A program made the position numbers and the translations under genes. Below are positions 34,975-44,415 of a stretch of DNA of 64,000 nucleotides, in pieces (positions within the stretch are counted from its first letter, which is position 1; the number at the start of each line of letters is the position of its first letter). The stretch is from JBMOUD01 sp049319665 (GTDB lineage Bacteria; Pseudomonadota; Gammaproteobacteria; Enterobacterales; Enterobacteriaceae), in contig NZ_JBMOUD010000012.1 in assembly GCF_049319665.1 (NCBI RefSeq), positions 1 through 64,000 on the forward strand, in the 5' to 3' direction. A model generated the notes under the pieces. It saw only the letters and a list, made by a program, of their open reading frames with translations, was not told where the DNA came from and made no database searches.

Positions 34975-36018
34975 TTAATCCTGGTCGTTGCCGACTCGAA
35001 CCACTAACTTGCCAAAGTTTTTCCCTTCCAGCAGCCCGATAAACGCCTGCGGGGCATTTTCTAGCCCATCGACAATATCTTCGCGGAATTTGATCTTATC
35101 AGCGGCAAACCATTCCCCCATTTGTTGAGCAAATTCAGAATAGCGGTGGGCATAATCAAGACTAATAATAAAGCCTTGCATACGAATACGTTTTCTTAGC
35201 AAGGTGGCGGCCAGCAGCGGCAGGCGATCTTCCCCTTGCGGCAGGCTGGTGGCGTTATAGCGTGATATCAACCCACATACTGGGATTCTGGCTTTGGTAT
35301 TGAGTAGCGGCAGTACTGCGTCAAACACTGCGCCGCCGACGTTCTCAAAATAGACATCAATGCCATCCGGGCAGGCGTGTTTTAACTGCTCAGCAAGCAA
35401 GCCATTGTGATGATCTAAACAACGGTCAAAACCAAAGTGTTCTACGGCATAGCGACATTTATCTGGCCCTCCGGCAATACCAATCACCTTACAGCCTTTG
35501 ATTTTAGCTATTTGACCCACCAGTGAGCCCACCGGGCCGGTTGCCGCGGCGACGACTACCGTTTCCCCAGCTTTGGGCTGGCCGATATCCAGCAACCCCA
35601 TAAAAGCAGTAAAACCGGGCATACCAAGGACACCCAATCCTAATGAAGGATGCTTTAAAGCTTCCCCCTGTAATTTTTGTACATTCCTCGCATCCACCGC
35701 TGAATAGTCTTGCCAGCCGGTACTAGCGACTACCCAATCCCCTGGTTTGAAATCAGCATGTTGCGATTCCACAACTTTGGATACGGCACCACCGGTCATG
35801 ACCTCTCCTAATTCTACTGGGGCAGAGTAAGAAGGGGCGTCGCTCATCCGCCCACGCATATAAGGGTCTAGCGACAGGTAGACGGTGCGTAGCAATAATT
35901 GCCCGTCCGATGCTTTGGGAAGCGCTGTGGTTTCTAAGCGAAAGTTTTCTGTCGTCGGTGCACCATGTGGGCGAGAGGCTAATAACTGGCGACGATTGTG
36001 GCTGGTATTTTGAGGCAT
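34975..36018 (-). CDS. curA: CurA/YncB-like NADPH-dependent oxidoreductase (MDR superfamily)
   Basis: 347 residues (E. coli CurA 345). The N-terminal region has PYMRGRMSD near 51-59. The nucleotide-binding core is VVVAAATGPVGSLVGQIAK near 150-168, where the AATGPVG pattern replaces the usual GGVG as in leukotriene B4 dehydrogenase-like reductases. It reduces alpha,beta-unsaturated ketones with NADPH; curcumin is the E. coli model substrate. It stands alone. Confidence 0.85.
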   Translation of the reverse strand: MPQNTSHNRRQLLASRPHGAPTTENFRLETTALPKASDGQLLLRTVYLSLDPYMRGRMSDAPSYSAPVELGEVMTGGAVSKVVESQHADFKPGDWVVASTGWQDYSAVDARNVQKLQGEALKHPSLGLGVLGMPGFTAFMGLLDIGQPKAGETVVVAAATGPVGSLVGQIAKIKGCKVIGIAGGPDKCRYAVEHFGFDRCLDHHNGLLAEQLKHACPDGIDVYFENVGGAVFDAVLPLLNTKARIPVCGLISRYNATSLPQGEDRLPLLAATLLRKRIRMQGFIISLDYAHRYSEFAQQMGEWFAADKIKFREDIVDGLENAPQAFIGLLEGKNFGKLVVRVGNDQD

Positions 36019-36148
36019 GTTAGCTCCTTAACATTATCGAACGATTTTGGCAGATCGTCAGGGTCAATCGATAAGTATAGGCTGCTAATCAATAGTGCAA
36101 AGGAACACAATGAGCGAAGGAAAGTTAAATATTTACTATTAATAGATT

Positions 36149-36175
36149 GCCCGCTGTCTATGTTGACCAGCGGGC
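36149..36175 (-). terminator. Probable terminator after the binding-protein gene
   Basis: GCCCGCT (36149-36155) pairs with AGCGGGC (36169-36175). Read leftwards it is followed by AATCTATTAATAG, a weak tail. It begins 9 bp past the stop. Confidence 0.6.
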
Positions 36176-36183
36176 TGGGCGTA

Positions 36184-36963
36184 TTATTTGACTGAAACGT
36201 CAATATCACCGAAATACTTTTTGGCCAACTGCTTGATAAGGCCCTCTTGTTTCACTTTAGCAATGGCAGCATTGAGCTTCTCAGCGGTGGCGGTGTCACC
36301 TTTGCGTAGGCCGTAAGCGATGCCGCTGCCGAGAATTTTGTCATCATGTACTGCGTCGCCAACAAACTGATAATCTTTGCCATCAGGACGGGCAAGGAAG
36401 CCGGTTTGGCCTGCTGGCGCTAACACCAGAGTTCCGTCCAGACGCCCGGAAGACAAGTCGAGATAAACCTGGTTCTGATCCTGATAAGACACCACATCTA
36501 CGCCCTTAGGTGCCCAGTGCGCCATCGCGAAAGCTTCTTGAATTGAACCTTGCAATACGCCGATATGCTTGCCTTTCAGACTGTCTACTGTCGGCAACAA
36601 ACCTGAGCCTTTTTTAGCAATCAGCTTGGTCGGCACACGGTAAATGACATCGGTAAAATCAATGGCCTGACGGCGTTTTTCGGTAACGTTCATTGCCGAG
36701 TTGATCGCATCAAACTTACGTGACTCCAGCGCTGGGATCAGGCCATCAAATGAGGTTTCTACCCATTGGCATTTGAGGCTAGCGGCGGCACAAATGGCAT
36801 TACCAACATCAATATCAAAGCCTTGCAGCTGGCCTTGAGCATTTTTAGATTCAAAAGGTGGATACTGCGCTTCCAGACCGTATTTCAGCGTGGCGCTATC
36901 GGCCAACGTGGAGAAAGAGGCGAAGGCACAGCCGAGTAGCAACATCGTTTTTAATTTATTCAT
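36184..36963 (-). CDS. Periplasmic amino-acid-binding protein (HisJ/ArgT/ArtJ-like)
   Basis: 259 residues from the ATG at 36963 (in-frame codons to 37035 lie inside the upstream gene). A signal peptide ends near TLA-DS (about 21). The solute-binding protein family 3 fold is clear: YPPFESKNAQGQLQGFDIDV near 34-53 and AINSAMNVTEKRRQAIDFT near 86-104. The FD-D and TEKR residues bind the amino acid. No permease or ATPase gene is adjacent, so it must borrow a transporter. It lies 59 bp after the methionine aminotransferase gene. Confidence 0.88.
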   Translation of the reverse strand: MNKLKTMLLLGCAFASFSTLADSATLKYGLEAQYPPFESKNAQGQLQGFDIDVGNAICAAASLKCQWVETSFDGLIPALESRKFDAINSAMNVTEKRRQAIDFTDVIYRVPTKLIAKKGSGLLPTVDSLKGKHIGVLQGSIQEAFAMAHWAPKGVDVVSYQDQNQVYLDLSSGRLDGTLVLAPAGQTGFLARPDGKDYQFVGDAVHDDKILGSGIAYGLRKGDTATAEKLNAAIAKVKQEGLIKQLAKKYFGDIDVSVK

Positions 36964-37022
36964 CGTAAACACTCCTGAAGAGGATAAGCGCGAAGCACTG
37001 TTGCCCGATAGGGACAACGAGA

Positions 37023-38180
37023 TTAAACCCGGCACAGACGACGAGCGCCTTCGTACAGAGTGTCATTATCTTTGGCAAAACTTAGACGAATCAGACCGGT
37101 TGGCTGGTTATTGCTATAAAAAGCCGATAACGGAATGGTGGCGATTTTATGGTCACGAATTAGGCTAAGGACGAAATCATCATCGCTTAACTCACTAAAG
37201 TGACTAAAGCGTGCCAGCATAAAGAAGCTGCCACGGCTTGGCAGTAGCTCAAAGCGAGATTCGCTTAACGCATTAGCCAGTAAATCACGTTTTTGTTGGT
37301 AAAAATCGGCCAGATGCAAATAGCTATTGGGATCTGCTAAGGCTTCAGTAAAGGCCAGTTGCATCGGTGTATCAGCTGAGAACACCATAAACTGATGTAC
37401 CTTGCGAATTTCATCCATCAGCTCGGCTGGTGCCAGGCAATATCCAACACGCCAGCCGGTGACGTGATAGGTCTTGCCAAAGGAAGAAACTATCACGCTA
37501 CGTTCTGCCAGCGCAGGATGACAGGCCATGCTGTGGTGGCGTTCACCATCAAAGACCACGTGTTCGTATACTTCATCCGATAAAATCACGATATCGGTAT
37601 TAGCGGTCAGCGCGGTCAGGCGCTCGATATCGTGATCGGTGAAAATCGCGCCGGTTGGATTGTGCGGACTATTAATGATGATCATCCGCGTACGGCTGTT
37701 AATGCAGCTCGCGACCTCGTCCCAATCGATGCTGAAATCTTCAAGTGACAGCGCAATCGCCACCGGCGTTGCGCCTTGCAGGCGAACGATGGGCGCGTAA
37801 CTATCAAAAGATGGCTCAAAGTAGATAACCTCATCGCCGGGATGAACTAATGCGCTAATGGCCGAATAAAGCCCTTCGCTGGCGCTGGCAATCACGGTGA
37901 TTTCGCTATCAGCGTCATATTTTCCGCCGTACAGGGTTTCAACCTTGCTGGCTAATGCATGACGCAATGATGCTACGCCGCTCATTGGTGCATATTGGTT
38001 ATGACCAGCTTGCATAGCACGCGTTACCGCATCGACTAATGACGGTTGGCACGAGAAATTCGGTGCGCCTTGCGAAAGGTTGAGCGCATTATGCTCAGCA
38101 CTGAGCTGGCCGATGACGCTAAAAATAGTGGTTCCGACATCGGGTAATTTCGATTGTGGCGACATGGCGCTTTTCATCAC
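37023..38180 (-). CDS. ybdL: Methionine aminotransferase YbdL-like (PLP)
   Basis: 385 residues (E. coli YbdL 386). The class I fold is shown by NLSQGAPNF near 34-42, NSPHNPTGAIF near 169-179, DEVYEHV near 202-208, and the PLP lysine in SSFGKTYHVTGWRVGYC near 232-248. YbdL prefers methionine, then His and Phe, and feeds methionine salvage. The first codons (MMKSAM) allow starts at 38180, 38177 or 38165. It is probably co-transcribed with the binding-protein gene and divergent from a LysR regulator. Confidence 0.9.
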   Translation of the reverse strand: MMKSAMSPQSKLPDVGTTIFSVIGQLSAEHNALNLSQGAPNFSCQPSLVDAVTRAMQAGHNQYAPMSGVASLRHALASKVETLYGGKYDADSEITVIASASEGLYSAISALVHPGDEVIYFEPSFDSYAPIVRLQGATPVAIALSLEDFSIDWDEVASCINSRTRMIIINSPHNPTGAIFTDHDIERLTALTANTDIVILSDEVYEHVVFDGERHHSMACHPALAERSVIVSSFGKTYHVTGWRVGYCLAPAELMDEIRKVHQFMVFSADTPMQLAFTEALADPNSYLHLADFYQQKRDLLANALSESRFELLPSRGSFFMLARFSHFSELSDDDFVLSLIRDHKIATIPLSAFYSNNQPTGLIRLSFAKDNDTLYEGARRLCRV

Positions 38181-38361
38181 AGACTCCAGAAAACAGGCCG
38201 ATGGCCAAAAATAGGCAGTGACCGCACGCCGGGCGATACGAATGTCACAAGAAGGTAATATGGGTGATTAAGCATCACTTTTATTGTGCTCACAATAGAA
38301 AGTTTGTCATACTTGCCATGATCTCAGGTAATGGCTGAGATAACCTATTTTTGCCGGAGCG

Positions 38362-39357
38362 ATGACATTGCCAAGTGCCTCTTTATCTAACGAACGTGCG
38401 GCGTTGGCCGCATTAAATCAGCTATCGCTCAATTTGCTGAAAACCTTTGTGGTGGTGGCGCAAACTCTGAATCTGACGCATGCCGCGGCGTTATTACACA
38501 TTACGCAAGGCGCGGTCAGCCGCCAGATAGCTGGTCTTGAAGAGCAATTAGGTTATCCCCTGTTTTTACGCCAAGCGCGTGGCTTAATGCTTACACCGCG
38601 TGGTGCACAGCTTTTGCCGCCAATTCAACGGGCGATGGAGCAAATGGCCGATGCTCTTAAACGCGCGGCATCCAACCCAGAAACGTTGCGGATCAAGTGT
38701 CCAACTTGTTCCATGCGTTGGCTGCTGCCGCGGGTGATTCAATTACAAAACGAGCGCCCGGATATTCAGATTGAATTAACGGCATCGATACAAAATGGCG
38801 CTGATTTGGAGCGTGAACACTTTGATGCTGCGGTGGTCTTTGCCGAGAAGAATGACAGCTACAAGCGCTCGCAACATCTGTTTGATGAGGTGCTAACGCC
38901 AGTTTGTGCACCAACATTAGCCGGGATGGGCGGGGGACATATCGTGGTAGATGATTTGCATGCTCAAACGTTACTGCATCCAACCCGCGATCGTCGCGAT
39001 TGGATATTGTGGCTACGTGAATCCGGTGTACTGGAGCTACCCTCGAGCAAATCGCAGCATTTTGACACGCTGGAACAGGCGATGAACTCAGCGTTGCAAG
39101 GCTATGGTATTGCGATAGGCGATTTAACGTTAATAGAAGATGATCTTAATGCCCGTCGGGTCATCACCCCGTTTAGCCTGTGTGTCACCAGCGGAGCATC
39201 CTACCAACTGCTGGCTCCGAAAAACCCGGCACCGGCATTACAAACCGTGCTTGATTACCTCAACGAACAGGCACGCCTCAGCCGAGAAAGGCTAGAAACC
39301 CTTGCCAGCACCAGCCATCGCATCGTGCCGGACAGCCGGTTAATCAAGTCCAACTAA
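38362..39357 (+). CDS. LysR-family transcriptional regulator (GcvA-like)
   Basis: 331 residues. After a 20-residue lead, the helix-turn-helix is LNLTHAAALLHITQGAVSRQ (about 38-57), then the LFLRQARGLMLTPRGAQLLP block typical of GcvA-type LysR proteins. The effector domain spans about 110-310. It is divergent from the aminotransferase/binding-protein pair, 181 bp away, and is the likely controller of those genes. Confidence 0.86.
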   Translation: MTLPSASLSNERAALAALNQLSLNLLKTFVVVAQTLNLTHAAALLHITQGAVSRQIAGLEEQLGYPLFLRQARGLMLTPRGAQLLPPIQRAMEQMADALKRAASNPETLRIKCPTCSMRWLLPRVIQLQNERPDIQIELTASIQNGADLEREHFDAAVVFAEKNDSYKRSQHLFDEVLTPVCAPTLAGMGGGHIVVDDLHAQTLLHPTRDRRDWILWLRESGVLELPSSKSQHFDTLEQAMNSALQGYGIAIGDLTLIEDDLNARRVITPFSLCVTSGASYQLLAPKNPAPALQTVLDYLNEQARLSRERLETLASTSHRIVPDSRLIKSN

Positions 39358-39363
39358 CTCAGA

Positions 39364-39801
39364 TTAAAACTCTCTTTGCACGATAATCTGGCCGTTAAAA
39401 TCAATAGAACATTCATCGTCATTAACAATGGCAGAGCCGATAAAAATATTATGTTTCCCGTGAATATTCTCATAGGTGTATTTGATAACGAGATTTCGGG
39501 GGTTGCCATCAGAAAATATCTCTCGATAGTCTTTTAAACTTAGCCAGCTGTCTTTTGCTTCTGCTTTGGATTTTTCTGCCAGATAATTTGAATAAACTGG
39601 AGTTAATAATGTATTTTCAAGTAATTCCAATTTTGTTTTACTTTCGAGGATATCCGCTTTTTTTATCCCCATAGACTCAACCATAAAGTTAAAGACCGGG
39701 ATCTCAACCGATGAGCCAACCACGACGCAGGGATTAGGTTCAACAGCATAAGTAGCCGAGCAGAAAAAATATCCGGCAAGGATAAGTTGTTTTAATTTCA
39801 T
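39364..39801 (-). CDS. Tldi1-like periplasmic immunity protein (putative)
   Basis: 145 residues from the ATG at 39801, which overlaps the upstream stop as ATGA. A signal peptide (KLKQLILAGYFFCSATYA, about 2-19) sends it to the periplasm. The mature protein has two Cys (near 25 and 134) that could pair. No domain was recognised, but secretion, size and tight coupling to a Tlde1-like peptidoglycan enzyme are what an immunity protein needs. The function is inferred from context. Confidence 0.65.
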   Translation of the reverse strand: MKLKQLILAGYFFCSATYAVEPNPCVVVGSSVEIPVFNFMVESMGIKKADILESKTKLELLENTLLTPVYSNYLAEKSKAEAKDSWLSLKDYREIFSDGNPRNLVIKYTYENIHGKHNIFIGSAIVNDDECSIDFNGQIIVQREF

Positions 39802-40163
39802 CTGACAATTAACTCCCTGTCTCCACTCTCCCATATTTTTACTCTAGGTTTTTTGTTTGCGATAATGCAGCCTTGAGAGGCGGTACCAGGATCTCTGATA
39901 CTATCCCCATGAATTCTGAAACTGTCACGATTACACATAGTCGCAACATTTAAGGGGGTTAGTGGTAACGAATATGGCCCTGTGCTGCCAATATCTGTTG
40001 GCGGTTCGATTCTATATCTGCCACGTGGTAGCGGCCCTTTGTTCTTTACGCACTCAAATTTTGGATCGTTTTTATAATTTACCGCACCAGCATACTCGGC
40101 GGTAAATTGATACTCCCCATTTAGATAGAACTTCGCAGTCGTTACTTCATAAGTCCATGACAT
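39798..40163 (-). CDS. Tlde1-like T6SS effector (L,D-transpeptidase-related, DUF2778)
   Basis: 121 residues, no signal peptide. KGPLPRGRYRIEPP near 43-56, FRIHGDS near 82-88 and GTASQGCII near 93-101 form the L,D-transpeptidase-like site with catalytic His and Cys (HG-S and SQGC). This matches DUF2778/Tlde1 effectors, which type VI secretion delivers to target periplasm to damage peptidoglycan. The start MSWTYEV is typical of these proteins. No T6SS, VgrG or Hcp gene is nearby in the window. Confidence 0.8.
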   Translation of the reverse strand: MSWTYEVTTAKFYLNGEYQFTAEYAGAVNYKNDPKFECVKNKGPLPRGRYRIEPPTDIGSTGPYSLPLTPLNVATMCNRDSFRIHGDSIRDPGTASQGCIIANKKPRVKIWESGDRELIVR

Positions 40164-40179
40164 AAGCTACTCCATGATT

Positions 40180-40206
40180 TATACCCGTCATATTTCAAGT
40201 TGCAGA
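40180..40206. repeat. ERIC end fragment
   Basis: TATACCCGTCATATTTCAAG followed by TTGCA is the terminal half-arm of an ERIC. The rest is missing, leaving a solo end 245 bp from a full copy. Confidence 0.6.
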
Positions 40207-40450
40207 GAGGGCTCTCAATTGCCACCTATTTGCATTTTTAAGTTTCTTGGGGGTATGTATTGTTTTTGAAATACTGCTAATGTTGCGTTTATTTTACATG
40301 GATAGCATGACTAAAAATGAGGTCTGCTATCAATAATCTTTAAATTAAGAGTTTAGCCTGATTTTTTATTTGATATTGAGTGATGCGCCCGGCGTTTTTA
40401 TTCCATGAGGTATTCATCTTGAATACCTCATGGATGTGCAATAATATTTG
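40207..40450. other. Intergenic stretch between ERIC sequences
   Basis: AT-rich, with no coding frame. A hairpin is formed by TGAGGTATTCA (40408-40418) and TGAATACCTCA (40420-40430), an 11-bp near-perfect inverted repeat. Nothing else was recognised. Confidence 0.5.
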
Positions 40451-40577
40451 TATACCCGTTATACTTGAAGTTGCTTCTGTGTTGGCTGCGCTCACTTACC
40501 CGAATCACTTACCCGCGTAAGCTCATCGGGATGCGTTCCCTTGCCGCCTTGAGGCAACTTCAATTATTTTGGGTATA
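40451..40577. repeat. ERIC (IRU) element, full length
   Basis: Exactly 127 bp, bounded by TATACCCGTTATACTTGAAG and AATTATTTTGGGTATA, with core CGCGTAAGCTCATCGGGA and CCTTGCCGCCTTGAGGCAAC. It lies downstream of bioA. Confidence 0.92.
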
Positions 40578-40626
40578 TATTATCAGTTGAATAGCAATTT
40601 TGATGACATGTTGTTCTTAATCATCA

Positions 40627-41895
40627 TCAATTCAAGGCGCGACTAATTGCCCCCGTCAACTGGCTAAGTTGGTCAGCGCTAATAATATACGGCGGCATCA
40701 GATAGATTAATTTTCCAAACGGCCTGATCCACACGCCTTGTTCAACGAAATGCTTTTGTAAGGTTGCCATGTTGACCGGTTGGCGCATTTCCACCACGCC
40801 AATTGCCCCTAATACTCGTACATCAGCAACCGCGGGATGACTTTTTAACGCCATGAGCTCGTCGCGTAACTGGGCTTCTATCGCTGCCACTTGTCCTTGC
40901 CAGCGATTTTCGGCCAGTAAACTCAGGCTAGCGCTGGCAACGGCACACGCCAGTGGGTTGCCCATAAAGGTTGGGCCGTGCATAAAGCAACCCGCTTCAC
41001 CGTCACTGATGGTATTGGCAACGTGACGCGTGGTTAGCGTGGCGGATAACGTCATATAACCACCGGTGAGCGCTTTCCCAAGACACATAATATCCGGGCT
41101 AATTTGGGCGTGGTCACAAGCAAAGAGTTTACCCGTGCGGCCGAAGCCGGTAGCAATTTCATCGGCAATTAATAACACGCCATATTCATCGCACAGTGCC
41201 CGTACACGTTGCAGGTAGGTCGGATGATAGATACGCATTCCGCCCGCACCTTGCACAATCGGTTCTAAAACCACCGCGGCAATATCGCGGTGATGCTGTT
41301 GCAACATCTCGGCGAAAGGAGTGATATCTGTCTCGTCCCAATTATCGCCGAAACGACTTTGCGGAGCAGGGGCGAACAGATGTTCAGGTAAATAACCTTG
41401 ATACAAACTGTGCATGGAGTTTTGTGGGTCGCAGACTGCCATCGCACCAAAGGTATCGCCGTGATAGCCATTGCGCAGGGTCAGCAGTCGTTGACGTTTT
41501 TCGCCTTTCGCTTGCCAATATTGCATCGCCATTTTTAGGGCGACTTCGACCGCCACCGAGCCAGAATCTGCCAGAAAAGCACATTCCAAACCCGCTGGCG
41601 TCATCTCGACCAATTGGCGCGCAAGCGCAATGGCCGAAGGATGTGTTATGCCGCCGAACATGACATGCGACATCTTACCTATCTGGCTAATAGCGGCCTG
41701 ATTAAGCTGCGGATGATTATAGCCGTGGATCGCTGCCCACCAGGATGACATGCCATCAACCAATTTGCGGCCATCGGCCAGAACCAGCTCAACACCTTGC
41801 GCTGATTCAACTGGATAGCAAGGCAATGGATGGGTCATAGATGTGTAAGGGTGCCAGATATGGCGCTGGTCAAACTCAAGGTCGGCGGGGGTCAT
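40627..41895 (-). CDS. bioA: Adenosylmethionine-8-amino-7-oxononanoate aminotransferase
   Basis: 422 residues (E. coli 429). It uses S-adenosylmethionine as amino donor to make diaminopelargonate in biotin synthesis. Motifs: GMSSWWAAIHGYNHP near 48-62, DSGSVAVEVALKMA near 109-122, DEIATGFGRTG near 245-255, and the PLP lysine in LGKALTGGYM near 272-281. It is divergent from bioBFCD across the BirA operator. Confidence 0.96.
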   Translation of the reverse strand: MTPADLEFDQRHIWHPYTSMTHPLPCYPVESAQGVELVLADGRKLVDGMSSWWAAIHGYNHPQLNQAAISQIGKMSHVMFGGITHPSAIALARQLVEMTPAGLECAFLADSGSVAVEVALKMAMQYWQAKGEKRQRLLTLRNGYHGDTFGAMAVCDPQNSMHSLYQGYLPEHLFAPAPQSRFGDNWDETDITPFAEMLQQHHRDIAAVVLEPIVQGAGGMRIYHPTYLQRVRALCDEYGVLLIADEIATGFGRTGKLFACDHAQISPDIMCLGKALTGGYMTLSATLTTRHVANTISDGEAGCFMHGPTFMGNPLACAVASASLSLLAENRWQGQVAAIEAQLRDELMALKSHPAVADVRVLGAIGVVEMRQPVNMATLQKHFVEQGVWIRPFGKLIYLMPPYIISADQLSQLTGAISRALN

Positions 41896-41950
41896 TAACA
41901 GGTCCTGCGGAGAAACTCTCCGTAAACTAAAAAATTAATTTTAAGTTGAC

Positions 41951-41982
41951 CGTAAACTAAAATGCAATAAAAATGGTTTACA
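41951..41982. promoter_or_regulatory. BirA operator (bioO)
   Basis: The half sites CGTAAACT (41951-41958) and GGTTTACA (41975-41982) form an interrupted palindrome with a 16-bp spacer, fitting the BirA consensus TGTAAACC/GGTTTACA. Biotinyl-AMP-bound BirA would repress both bioA and bioBFCD. A third CGTAAACT occurs at 41921-41928. Confidence 0.85.
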
Positions 41983-42205
41983 GTGCGTATTTACCACGCC
42001 ATGCCGCGTCGTCTTCTTATCAACTAAAAAGGCGCGGTAAAAATATTGGTCAACACAGATTGCTGACAAAGCCGATGGGTAGAGTTCGCCGTTGGGGCCG
42101 TAGCGGCTTGCCCGCTGGAGCGCCCTGGGCGTACTAAATCCGAGTATCTATATACAAGGCGGCTTTGTCACCAAACTTAACCCTCGTTATTTTGGAGATG
42201 TCGCG

Positions 42206-43243
42206 ATGACAACCCGCACCCACTGGACGCTTGAGCAAACCCAGGCTTTATTCGATAAACCTTTCCTTGAACTGATGTTTGCCGCACAACAAATTCATCG
42301 CGAGCATTTTGACCCGCGTCAGGTGCAGGTCAGCACGCTGCTGTCGATCAAAACCGGTGCCTGCCCGGAAGACTGCAAATACTGCCCACAGAGTGCACGC
42401 TATAAAACGGGCTTAGAATCTGAACGCTTGATGGAAGTAGAACAAGTATTGGAATCGGCTAGACAAGCGCGGGCTGCAGGATCAACACGTTTTTGTATGG
42501 GCGCGGCATGGAAGAACCCTCACGATCGCGATATGCCATATCTTGAGCAGATGGTGCAAGGCGTGAAGTCGCTGGGTATGGAAACGTGCATGACGCTCGG
42601 TACGCTAAACTCTTCACAGGCCCAACGTTTGGCGGGCGCTGGTTTGGATTTCTATAACCACAACCTTGATACCTCGCCAGAATTTTACGGTAGCATCATT
42701 ACAACACGCAGCTATCAAGAGCGTCTGGACACGCTGCAGGAAGTGCGTGGTGCGGGCATTAAAGTCTGTTCCGGCGGCATTGTTGGTCTGGGCGAAACGG
42801 TAAAAGATCGCGCCGGATTGCTGATGCAATTAGCCAACTTGCCGGTGCCACCGGAAAGCGTGCCTATCAATATGTTGGTGAAAGTGAAAGGCACGCCATT
42901 GGCCGATAATGATGATGTCGATCCTTTTGATTTCATCCGTACCATTGCGGTAGCACGTATCATGATGCCGAGTTCTTATGTGCGTCTGTCAGCAGGGCGT
43001 GAGCAGATGAGCGAACAAACTCAGGCAATGTGCTTTATGGCCGGTGCGAATTCTATTTTCTACGGCTGTAAATTGCTGACTACGCCGAATCCTGCTGAAG
43101 ATAAAGATTTGATCTTGTTCGGTAAACTGGGCTTGAATCCGCAACAGTTTGAAACTGAGCTCGGCGATAACCAACAGCAAGCTGCGCTGGCGGAGCAGTT
43201 ACTCCACGCTGATACCGACGCATTTTATAATGCTGCGGTCTAG
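42206..43243 (+). CDS. bioB: Biotin synthase
   Basis: 345 residues (E. coli 346). A radical SAM enzyme that inserts sulphur into dethiobiotin. The [4Fe-4S] motif is CPEDCKYC near residues 53-60; YNHNLDTSPEFY near 150-161 and RLSAGREQM near 259-267 support the second cluster site. It is the first gene of bioBFCD, under the BirA operator. Confidence 0.97.
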   Translation: MTTRTHWTLEQTQALFDKPFLELMFAAQQIHREHFDPRQVQVSTLLSIKTGACPEDCKYCPQSARYKTGLESERLMEVEQVLESARQARAAGSTRFCMGAAWKNPHDRDMPYLEQMVQGVKSLGMETCMTLGTLNSSQAQRLAGAGLDFYNHNLDTSPEFYGSIITTRSYQERLDTLQEVRGAGIKVCSGGIVGLGETVKDRAGLLMQLANLPVPPESVPINMLVKVKGTPLADNDDVDPFDFIRTIAVARIMMPSSYVRLSAGREQMSEQTQAMCFMAGANSIFYGCKLLTTPNPAEDKDLILFGKLGLNPQQFETELGDNQQQAALAEQLLHADTDAFYNAAV

Positions 43244-43251
43244 GCCTTAGT

Positions 43252-44415
43252 ATGAGTTGGCAAACCCGTATCCACGAGGCGCTGGAGCTGCGCCACCAAG
43301 CCGCTGCTTTTCGCGTGCGCGAGGTTAACGAAGGCGGTAGTACTCGCTGGTTAACCCAAGGGCAGCGCCGCTACCTTAACTTCTCAAGCAATGACTATCT
43401 GGGCTTGAGCCAGGATCCACGTTTGATTAGGGCGTGGCAGAGCGGCGCACAGCGTTATGGCGTTGGTACGGGCGGGTCAGGACATGTCACCGGTTACAAC
43501 AGAGAACATCAAACCTTTGAGCAGCTGTTGGCGGAATGGCAAGGGTATCCGCGCGCCTTATTGTTTATCTCTGGCTTTGCGGCAAATCAGGCTATTTTGA
43601 CGGCGATGTTGCAGGGCGGTGATCGGGTGCTGGCTGATAAACTCAGCCACGCCTCGCTGCTGGAAGCGGCGGCACAATCTCCGGCAATCTTGCGGCGTTT
43701 TACTCACAATCAGCCAGATGCATTAGCCAAAATGTTGGCGCGATCCTTTAGTGGCGAAACCTTAGCGGTCACTGAAGGTGTTTTCAGCATGGATGGTGAT
43801 GGCGCACCGTTGACAGAATTACATCAACTTACTCAGGCTAATAATGCCTGGCTGTTGGTTGATGATGCGCACGGCGTGGGAGTGGTTGGCGAGCAAGGGC
43901 GTGGCAGTTGCTGGGCACAAGGTATCAAACCTGAATTACTGGTGCTGACTTTTGGCAAAGCCTTTGGATGTAGCGGGGCAGCGGTACTTTGTGATGATGC
44001 AACGGCCGACTATCTGTTGCAATTTGCCCGTCATTTAATCTACAGCACCTCAATGCCTGCGGCACAGGTTTGTACATTACAAGCGGCGTTGCGATGCATT
44101 CAGCAAGGCGATGCTCTGCGTGATAAACTGGCTGCCAATATTGCCCGTTTCCGCACCGGTGCTGCGCAGCTCTCTTTTGGGTTAAGCGCATCTTCTAGTG
44201 CCATCCAACCGCTGATCGTCGGTGAAAATCAACCCACATTGGCGTTGGCACAGCACCTGAGATCACAGGGATTATGGGTAACCGCTATTCGGCCGCCGAC
44301 GGTTCCCAAAGGTAGTGCTCGACTACGTATCACCCTGACCGCCGCGCATCAGCCGGAAGATATCGATTTATTGCTGGAGTCCCTTAATGGGTGCAGTTAC
44401 AGAATTAGTGAATAA
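43252..44415 (+). CDS. bioF: 8-amino-7-oxononanoate synthase
   Basis: 387 residues (E. coli 384). A PLP enzyme joining pimeloyl thioester and alanine. Visible motifs: NFSSNDYLGL near 44-53, GTGGSGHVTGYN near 72-83, DDAHGVGVVG near 204-213, and the PLP lysine in LTFGKAFGCSGA near 233-244. It starts 8 bp after bioB and overlaps bioC by 29 bp. Confidence 0.96.
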   Translation: MSWQTRIHEALELRHQAAAFRVREVNEGGSTRWLTQGQRRYLNFSSNDYLGLSQDPRLIRAWQSGAQRYGVGTGGSGHVTGYNREHQTFEQLLAEWQGYPRALLFISGFAANQAILTAMLQGGDRVLADKLSHASLLEAAAQSPAILRRFTHNQPDALAKMLARSFSGETLAVTEGVFSMDGDGAPLTELHQLTQANNAWLLVDDAHGVGVVGEQGRGSCWAQGIKPELLVLTFGKAFGCSGAAVLCDDATADYLLQFARHLIYSTSMPAAQVCTLQAALRCIQQGDALRDKLAANIARFRTGAAQLSFGLSASSSAIQPLIVGENQPTLALAQHLRSQGLWVTAIRPPTVPKGSARLRITLTAAHQPEDIDLLLESLNGCSYRISE

